From assembly GCF_029784135.1 (NCBI RefSeq), contig NC_073746.1:79197704-79261703 (forward strand): DNA of 64,000 bases, written 5' to 3'. Source of the DNA: Toxorhynchites rutilus septentrionalis. Its lineage: Eukaryota; Arthropoda; Insecta; Diptera; Culicidae. The notes beneath the pieces were generated by a model. It worked only from the letters and a program-made list of their open reading frames with translations. It was not told where the DNA came from and searched no databases. The stretch's first letter is position 1. Each line of letters begins with the position of its first letter. A program made the translations under genes and the position numbers. Below are positions 55,918 through 64,000 of the stretch, in pieces.

Positions 55918-58900
55918 GCGCCAGGCAAGGTTATTTTCTTGTCGTGAAGGAGCGAGTTTCGTCTCCACAGATTCCCGTGCCCGACCGTGAGACCTCAGGG
56001 CGAGTTCTTGTCATTGACCTTCAACCCACACTTGAATCGTCTTGGCGCTCACCAAGGATTAGAACTCCAACAAATAAGTGAATGTGACAAACTTCAGGAT
56101 GGAAAGGTTTCCTTTGAAGGTTTTCCTTTCCAGAGCCTATGCTACTACGAACCCGAAATCGATGAACTGAAGGGCCTCTCAACAGCCACCAACACCACTA
56201 CATAAATAATTTAACGAAATATAATATGTGCAATAATTTCTCTTTTAATTTCAAAATGTATCCTTATTTACAATATTGGTTTAAATTCTATTACTTGCAA
56301 GCGTTTTTGAGGATCCCTCGGTGGTCGAGACAAGTGCACTTGTCGAGTGGTGTCCTGGCTGAGCGTAACGCACGTCCTACGTACGTAGTTGTGCATGCGC
56401 TCTCCGGTTGTCGCGTAGCTTATCGCTTATCGTGCGACACAATCCGGATGGCCTGGTGCGCTGGGGCAAAACAAGTCGAACCGGCCAACTTATCTGGTTT
56501 AACTACTCCCAGATTTGCACCTTCGCTTGAAGGAATTTGACCTTCAAGCGAGAATATAATTAGGCCTAAACAATACTTTTATAATTCTCTTCAAATTACG
56601 ATTTTGTCTCACACCACTCAAATACAATTTTTTCTGTATTCCAAATTCTTGATTTTCACACAGGTTCTTCAAATTCTAATCTAAATTTTAAATCCAAATT
56701 TCAGTAACGATAATATAGAGTAACTTCAAAATTTCTATCACCCATATTCCCACTTCCTATTGTGTAACTTTATATTGTGTTTTCACAGTGTTAAAGATCT
56801 ATCAAGTTCCCTTCTTTACGCCGGTGGAACTGAAAGAGACCTTTCAATCCTTTTCAAATATGATTTGAACCTATGGCGATCGACCCGGGAATCTCTTTCG
56901 TCAGCGAACACACAGACAATCGCATGTGGATTTAAATTGCTGACAAAAACCCTTATGGCGTCTTTCGGTGCTACAGGATAGAGACCGCGAACGAGTACCT
57001 CCTGAAAGTTGTATCCAAGCTATAATGTTAGTCTACGGTTGAGTTTTTTTAACCGTTTAAAATATAGAGAGTGTGTAACATCGTTACAAATAATCACGAT
57101 GAACAAGAACGTTGCATTAGATACCTAGAATTCCCAGTCGGCGTTAGTACAAATACTCGAAATCCGAATAAGACGTGTCAAAAGAAAAATTAATTTGTTT
57201 TTCAAATTTTCTAACGGATTTACTCATTCAATCCATAAGAAAATTAATACCGTGCAAACCGATGAAAAGCCCCATACCTAATTCATCAGGCAAACTTCGG
57301 ATCCCAAGGAGTGCATCATGCCTCGTTATGTAAAACTTTAAGCTGTGGTGCATAATAATTATGCAAGAACATGCGGCTAAAACTTTCATCCCGACCGCAG
57401 GATTTTCTTTTGTTTTGTTTCGCCTTCATCCCAGCTGGTAGTAGCAAATTGTTTGCTAGTAGTTTCCAACACATCAAAGAAAAGCAGCTCCACTAGTTTA
57501 AGCGATGGCGAACAAATTGCTTGAAGTAACTTCACAATTGCATGTGCAAGCTGGGTAGCGAACTACTGCTTCATCGCAACTAAAATTAAAACCGGAAACA
57601 GGCGGGCGAAGTAAAATTCTCAGCCTCCGCCGGGCATTTCATAATATTCCACCGTACAAATGCATTCCACCGGAGCCGAACCATTCCTGCCGAGAATTCG
57701 ATCCAATAGCGTTCGATAGATTTTCTGTTAAGAACTTGGCCTGGAATTTCCAAATTAAAAACACATACCAAACCCCCCACCCAATGCAACCAATGCGCGC
57801 GGGCGGAATCATTCCTTCGGCTTTAATCTCCGCTGCCTTCAATCCCTAAATAAGCTATAATGAAATTTCTCGTTTGTTTTCCCATTAAAGTGCCGTGCCA
57901 GCGTCGTTAATGGAAATTCTGGTGGGCCCTTTATTCGGGAGAGTCAGGAGTGCTGGGCGCGGTTAATGAGAATGAACAATGAAGAAACAGGCAGCAAAAG
58001 AAAAAAAAAACAAACAAAAAATCACAATAATGTTTATCAAAAGCATCGGCCAGCTGTACGCTAATTTCGAAATGGCTGATAGGACAACAAATTTGAAAGA
58101 CTATGGTGATAGCACTTAGAACAAACAAAACAATATACAACAACGACAGAGAAAGAGCAAAAACAAAAAACACACGCGTTTAGACAACAACTGAAGCAAG
58201 AGCCCCATATCTTCCCCAGCGTCCAGAGACTATTATCATAAAACAATTTTTAATGGAGACATTGCATTCATGCCTGGCCAGATTGCCATCGTCCTGTTCG
58301 CTGTTATGTTTTGAATGGGATGAAGCGCAGCCTCCCTCATTATAAAGGGAAAAACCAGAAAAGACGACAAAGGGGGTGCCGTAAAACATGCCAAGCTTCT
58401 AATGGATTCCGAGATAACTGAGCCTGCCTGCAAGAGTAGTATCACAACTAATTTTGGAAGTCTTTCTCCGATTGCTGAATTTCTCTAAATACCTGTACTC
58501 GGTATTTTCCATTCAGTGCGAGAATTTCGCAATAATAAAGTTTCTCCCGTTTGCGCGTCATTCTGGCGGGCGGCTCTCGTTATCGGGCCCGTTTTACATT
58601 AACGGAATAAGTAATGTCAGAGGAATTACACACGGAATGGTGGCGCTTAGCCCTCCCATGTTCGATTCGGGTAGAGAGCTGTGCTCCACCTGGACCAGTG
58701 TTGCCAAATATTTATTACTTGATTTCGTAGATTTTTTTCGAATCTATTTCTTTTAATTACAATTTTAACCACAGTTTCAGTTCAGACTCGGAATAGAACA
58801 TTCGAGAATGAAAAGCACGCGTTATATTTAGTATCGAGCACGTTTTCAGCTGAGATGAACAAAATTTATTGTTCCTGTGTACATTGGTAGGTAATGCGAA

Positions 58901-59132
58901 CTGAAAAAAAGCCATTGAAATGGCTCATGTTGAATTGAGAATCAACTCTGTAAGATTGCGTTCCGAACGCGGCAACCTCAAACCATCTGCTATCGATGTA
59001 TTCGCATTCTTGAAAACTACACCCAAGATTATTTTTAGCATATTTTTTGGCATCCCGATTTATAAAATTAAATGAGCCTAAAAATAACAGAGAATGTGCT
59101 ACTCTCAAATACTTGTATAGCATTTATATAAT
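55918..59132. other. Unique DNA, small hairpin, no supported gene
   Basis: A hairpin CTTCGCTTGAAGG...CCTTCAAGCGAG lies at 56520-56554. 56300-56500 is CG-rich and contains a 104-codon frame without motif. 57000-58900 has no recognisable repeats. Confidence 0.4.
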
Positions 59133-60506
59133 ACTAGCTGACCCGGCAAACTTCGTCCCGCCAAAAATTTGTATTTTGTTATTAATACCTTCAAACATTC
59201 ACGTTTTCTTACTATGAGCAAGTTCATGGGTCTAATCGCAGAACTGTTCATTGATTGATCTTTCAATCGACTCCGTTTAATTTACCTTTTACTATAAAAT
59301 TCAGTTTTTGAGTTCAAGATTTTTTAACCACTTGCAAATAATATGTTTCTCCGTTACATGGAATAAATGTTTACTACAGAAAATATGATAGAATAAAGAC
59401 AGCCTTAAATCGGACAATTCCCTCCTCGAGTTCTGCTCTTATCAACACATCTGGCTATCCTTTTTTGGTATAGATAGAAGAAGATATAGGAGTGCGTTTC
59501 ATCACATTAAAATACATTTCCAGTTTCGAACAAAGATCAACTTCGCTAGCGCAAACATCAAATGGACTAACAGCAATTGTCACTATGTAATTGTAAAACA
59601 TATGGAAATTTAATTTTCCGAATTTTTCTTTTTTCTTTCAGAGTTTTTCGAAAATTTTCAATTGTAATATTTTTATGGGGCCCCCTCTCCATACCAGAGG
59701 AGGGAGGGATGTAATACCATCATAGAAACATTTCTCATACCCTCACATCCAAAATTGTGCTTGATTAGTTCTCGAATTATGAGGAAGTTTGTGTTTCGTT
59801 TGTATGGCAGCCCCCCCTTAAGAGAGAGGGGGGGGTGTATTCACCATAGAAGCGTTTCGTGCCCCGTAAAACCATCACATGTCAAAATTGGCTCCATTTG
59901 CTTGATAAGTTTTCGAGATATGCAGAAATTTAGGAGGGAGGTGGAGTGTCTCACCACCGTAAAAACATTTATTGCACCCTAAAATCTCCACATGCCAAAT
60001 TTGGTATCAATTGCTTGATTAATTCTCGAGTTATGCACAAATTTGTGTTTCATTTTTATGGCAGTTTCACCTAAGAGAGGGGAGAGAAGTATCTAACCAC
60101 CATAGAACCATTCATTGCACCCTAAATCCTCCACATGCAAAATTTGGTTTCATTTGCTTGATTAATTCGCGAGTAATGCAGAAATTTGTGTTTCATTTTA
60201 TTGCAGTTACCCCTTAGAGAGGGGGTTGAAGAGTCTAGCCACCATAGCAAAATTTATTGCACCCTAAAAGCTTCTCATGCCAAATTTGGTTTCATTTGCT
60301 TGATTAATTCTAGAGTAATGCAGAAATTTGTATTTCATATGTATGCCAGGCCCCCCTTAGAGGGGGGGAGGGTACTCAAACTATACCGAAAACCTTCCCT
60401 GGCCCCAGAAACCCCTACATACCAATTTCTATGTTGATCGGTTTACTAGTTTCCGAGTCCATAAGAATCAGACAGACAGACAGAAATTCATTTTTATATA
60501 CATAGA
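59133..60506 (-). mobile_element. Mini-me / Helitron-like element M3
   Basis: Plus-strand ACTAGCTGACCCGGCAAACT at the left is the inverse of the CTAGT end; the right side has GACAGACAGACAGA and TATATACATAGA. The interior repeats 100-135 bp units with TTTGGTTTCATTTGCTTGAT and TGCAGAAATTTGTGTTTCAT, as in M1. Both ends are preserved. Confidence 0.75.
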
Positions 60507-60726
60507 TAGATAGTTACATGCTATACCGATGTAAGAGCAACATGAGCGGCGAAACAAGAGACACATCGCAAATAAGCACGCATTAAAGCTTTTCTCATAC
60601 TTTTCCACATACACGACCAAGCCCGAGATAGATATAGATTCACTTTAATACTCTCCTATTTACTCTTAGAAAACACTTTCCAACTACTTTTTCTAATGAG
60701 GTGTAATATTATCACGCATTTATGCA

Positions 60727-60870
60727 ACAGCACCAGTAGCTATGTGGGTAGCGTGCTCGTGTAAAACAGCCTTGCATTCCAGCTTGTCTTGGTTCGTTCC
60801 CCGTTGGCATCGTATGGACTTTTTTTTGAGAGCAACACCAAAAGAAATGAAAAAAGAAAAAAGAAAGAGA
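60727..60870 (+). mobile_element. tRNA-like SINE candidate
   Basis: TAGCTATGTGGGTAGCGTGC resembles an A box and GGTTCGTTCCC a B box about 45 bp later, followed by GTTGGCATCG and an A/G-rich tail (AAAGAAATGAAAAAAGAAAA). No flanking duplication found, so the 5' boundary is uncertain. Confidence 0.5.
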
Positions 60871-61820
60871 TGTCTGCTCCCATACATACAAACATTTTAA
60901 AGCTTTTGAAACAGATGATCTTATTTGTTCATTTGACCCTCCAGGACATGAAAAAGCATTTTCTGCCGAAGATTAAATGATTTCTGCCAATGCCAGTTTG
61001 AGTGTACAAACAGGTCAAGCTGAATGAAACTATTTGAAAAATTAATTGGTCATATGAGGACTGCGACCGTCTTGGATTCGTATTTTTCATGATATGCTGT
61101 ATTCTACTAGTCGAGCCCTTTCATTTGATACCCATATTGATGGGGTTTTGAGAAAATCGTCATTTTGTATCCTGGATTTTCAACATCATGAAATACCTAT
61201 TGAGCAATTCCAAATGAAATCGACAAATGACAAACATGAGTATTTCTGATTCGAATGAATGTTTGTATTTCGTTTGGGTTGGAGGAAATATGAGTTTTCC
61301 ACAGCAATTGGGAATTTTTTAACTCAAGCGTAACTTTTAAATAGGGCGTATAGATTTTAGTAAGAGAGATTTTTGATAATCAATATCTCAAAAACTATAA
61401 GTAGTACCGAAATAGTGTCTTAGAAAGAGTTATAGAGTATTGAAGATTAAACATGAAAAAATATACACTAAAAAAAAAAGTTTATTTTTCGCTAGGGTGA
61501 CCATTTCCATTTTAGGGCGATCCGAGAATTCAATTTTTTCACTTTTTTCCAAAAATGACTTCTTTCCAAAATTCATAACTTTTGAGCCACTTAGACAACA
61601 CAACCGATTTAGATGATCAACATATCAAATTGAAGCTAATGAGCTAACTTTTGTTTAAAAATATTAATCTTTCAAAAAAGATGGATTTCATTCTCGTAAC
61701 TATAGATTTTATTCGTTTTTTATTGTTTCCATGGCTTTGGACTAGAGAGCACCGTATTTTTTAATATTTTTACTTGAAAGCTGAGGATTTTTTACACTAC
61801 AGCCAGCGAGATGGAAGGAA
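60871..61820. other. AT-rich repeat-like DNA
   Basis: The 61490-61660 part matches 52985-53060 in inverse orientation. No terminal repeats or gene. Confidence 0.35.
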
Positions 61821-61826
61821 GCCTTC

Positions 61827-62096
61827 TTGGAAGAGCAACATGAATTATTAAAATTCTCCAAATCACACATGCTCGGATTGCAAGGCGACAATCACGCTCT
61901 CATCAATCCTGATAAAACACCGACTGGAGAGCACGTGAGTAGATTCACTGCGCCTCTGGTTGATGACATTGCTGGAATCATGGTAAGCAACTGCACAACG
62001 ACGCGAGATATTGTGATTCAAAGAAAAAACAACAATCTGGAGTTCATCATTGACACACACCGTTCATACGACGGTTTCCATCTTCTTTTTCAATGA
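61827..62096 (+). pseudogene. Helitron protein fragment, N-terminal side of Rep
   Basis: The frame reads ...DNHALINPDKTPTGEHVSRF, TAPLVDDIAGIMVSN, then TTRDIVIQRKNNNLEFI and DTHRSYDGF. This is the Helitron segment xADKTPxGEHxRRFNAPTxDxVAxxMVG...RDIVIxRRxNxLxxIxxTHRSYDxLQYPLxF, immediately before the Helitron_like_N domain. It ends where LQYPLLF should follow. The frame has no ATG and is a fossil. The next recognisable Helitron block is at 62480, beyond a pogo-like repeat. Confidence 0.85.
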
Positions 62097-62164
62097 TACT
62101 AACGTTCGTAACGTTCCTAACGTTCACCGTCTCGAAGTAGTTTTATTAGCGTCATTTTTATTAG

Positions 62165-62345
62165 TTCAGTAGACTCCCGATTATCCGTGGAATAGAGTTC
62201 TGACGTTAGTGAACGCGGATTACGAATGACTTAAATGAGATGCAAACACATAAAAAAATATATTTCAACATGAAAACTATGTTTTATCATAGTTCCGCGC
62301 TTCCGCGGTTAACCGTGGATAATTAGATACTATTATACTTAGTAG
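62165..62345. mobile_element. Pogo/Tigger-like MITE inside Helitron relic
   Basis: The left tip CAGTAGACTCCCGATTATCC and GTGGAAT; on the right, GCGGTTAACCGTGGATAATT is a partial inverse. CAGTAGxCxCxCxxxTATCCGxGG tips are typical of pogo/Tigger. The right boundary is decayed and TA flanks are unclear. Confidence 0.5.
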
Positions 62346-62479
62346 CAGCTTCTATCCCAAGAAACACCCTTATATTATATCTCTACAAAATTTATAACCA
62401 CAGTGCAGGCTAGAAAAAATCACTTTGACGAAAAATCTCCCGACCGCTCTGAAGGGACAACACGGATATTGCATAAACA

Positions 62480-62960
62480 TTTACAACGAGATCCCACCAC
62501 AGGTACTTCATTTAGTTTCAATACTCATTTTGAATTAATATTCATGAATATTAATTAATTAGAGGTTACTAAACAAACAAGAGAGTGGGCACTATGGATT
62601 TTTATGTATGTCGTATGAAGATTCGACGCAGTTAGGACAACGTCATTGCACGATGTCGTGAGCTGTGCCAACAATTCATGGTCGACATTTACGCACAGTT
62701 AGGGAGCGAACGATTGCAATTTCTACGACACAATCAACAGATGCGGTGTAAGGAAGAATACATTCACTGCCAGAAGCTATCATGAGCAACGCCGACACAG
62801 TTTTTGCTGTTGCCAGGCCAAAACGTAATGCATTGTCACGACTTCACAGCACGAGTGTTCAAACAAAAAATGATGTCTTCAATGAGCATTATTACAACAT
62901 AACACGTATTCGGTCCCACACATTGCTGAATGTATTGAATTGAATGGCAAAAGCGAAGAT
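62480..62960 (+). pseudogene. Helitron Rep-domain relic
   Basis: Short pieces QRDPTTGTS (62490-62515) and, from 62587, VGTMDFYVCRMKIRRS, stop, DNVIARCRELCQQFMVDIYA, QLGSERLQFLRHNQQMR and CKEEYIHCQKL. They follow the Helitron_like_N order (SAMNFYAYRLMIR, RELFxQYxVDMYAKIExERL, RxNQxxLRxEEYIHLRDA). The HUH and helicase regions are absent. Together with 61827-62096 they form one decayed Helitron on this strand. Confidence 0.85.
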
Positions 62961-64000
62961 TAGCTACACACATTTTTAGTGAACAAAATATGTCATGTAA
63001 AAATCTATGGTGTAATTTCCTTGGAAATTCCAGATCCGCCTACTGATTAACTACTCACCCGTATTCTGAAATCCGATCGAGTCAGAATTACGCGAGCGGA
63101 TCGTAATTTGCATTCTGTGATCTGTTCGACCCAACAACAAAAAATATAAAAGGAAATTAGCTCTCCCGCATCATATAAATAGTATATGTAACAGGGTAGC
63201 GCATTCTCTGCAAATGAGGAAAAATTCATTCAACGAAAATTGTGTCTGATAATGAATTTATATTATGGAGAAAGTTTTGGCTCCATCACGGGTTCGGATT
63301 TCTGAACAGTTACAACAACTCGATTCAAAAGCAATTATATTCAAAGTCTTGCGTCAAGTTTACGCCCGTGCCTATAGGCTCAGATCCTTCTCCTATTTTT
63401 CTGAATCCTTATTCTATTCTTGTAAAAAGTCATATTTAACGTAAAAGATGATAAAAATTATACTAAAGCCAAACAAATCCATAGATGTTCCCGTAGATCT
63501 GGCATGCCTTCCATATTTGGCACAGAAATGTCCCTTGAAACTGTGCTGATGCTGCCAACCACGCGCTCTAATGGCTGTGGGAGTGTCATTAGAGAGCGAA
63601 AAAAAATCACTTTCCCGGTGATGGTCGGCTAGGAACTGGGGGAATCTTTTCTGCCGTACGATTCTGTTTAGATATTCGTGCTTGGCCTTTTTTCTGTGTT
63701 TTACCCGGCGAAGTGGCTGAATGACACTTGAATGAGAATTTTTGGTTTTAAAAGATAGTACAGACGATTCATTACGGGGGGTAGGTTTTACAGGGGGATT
63801 ATGCAATCAGACCTACTTTTGCACAGTGAACCTAATGTCCTAGAAAAGTGCGAAGAATCACCACCGTCGGAGCTTCGAAAGAATCATCAACAATGATCGA
63901 TATCTAGTGCGAGTGCTATCAGTCGACGTAACTCCCACTGACCACACGTACTTCCGAGGGCAGCAGCGAGTCACAAATGAAACTCCCATCGCTCATAAAG
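62961..64000. other. Unique DNA to the window edge
   Basis: A 130-codon minus-strand frame (63806-63414) has no domain I know; it is basic and then hydrophobic at its end. The last 170 bases are CG-richer and could approach a gene outside the window, but nothing inside proves it. Confidence 0.35.

Noticed and set aside
63414..63806. 130-codon minus-strand frame
   Set aside because: Basic then hydrophobic, with no domain or splice context; kept only as a note for the region.
1..64000. CRISPR arrays, bacterial operons, rRNA genes
   Set aside because: Nothing of the kind is seen; the sequence is eukaryotic and repeat-rich.

Overview
No host protein-coding gene with a convincing long open frame or exon series is visible in this 64 kb. 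It reads as AT-rich, transposon-packed intergenic or intronic DNA from an insect, most likely an Aedes-type mosquito. The organism call rests on a DD37E (ITmD37E) transposon, two tRNA-derived SINEs with clean target duplications, mini-me/Helitron-type repeats with (GTCT)n runs, and many TA- or TTAA-flanked MITEs. It was made by reading, not by a database search.

Layout. 1-7 kb: unique DNA, a 1.55 kb head-to-head Tc1 palindrome, scattered repeats and a 1.4 kb mini-me/Helitron-like element. 7-12 kb: a 4.4 kb TA-flanked element carrying the first copy of a 2.04 kb repeat, then a SINE. 12-17 kb: mostly unique DNA, then a third, diverged copy of the 2 kb family split by a T-module repeat block and holding tandem repeats plus a Helitron Rep fragment. 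18-20.4 kb: a pair of inverted MITEs, one of them interrupted by a nearly intact DD37E transposon. 22.9-25.6 kb: the second 2 kb copy, an inverted shared terminus next to a histone-type 3' stem-loop, and a MITE. 26-27.3 kb: TTAA-flanked repeats. 29.8-30.8 kb: a TIR element holding a BEL/Pao gag-like fragment. 31.5-38.2 kb: mini-me copies, a foldback element, a mariner broken by a SINE, and a second mariner broken by a deleted Tc1. 42.5-44.7 kb: a TIR element with an ATT duplication. 48-52.1 kb: a long-TIR element containing a Tc1/mariner pseudogene and (TA)n, then a MITE abutting a short mini-me copy. 52-53 kb: a decayed Ty3/gypsy relic. 55.7 kb: a small TTAA MITE. 59-63 kb: a mini-me element, a SINE and a decayed Helitron.

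The only nearly intact coding capacity is the DD37E transposase at 19087, and it too has a homopolymer frameshift. The most interesting structure is the family seen at 8.4, 14.5-17.2 and 22.9 kb. Its copies share a 5' palindromic hairpin and a 3' hairpin-like terminus but carry different interiors: a retrotransposon gag-like ORF, or tandem repeats plus a Helitron fragment. Another copy of its 3' terminus lies beside a histone-type RNA processing signal. Rolling-circle-like cargo exchange is an inference that could be tested.
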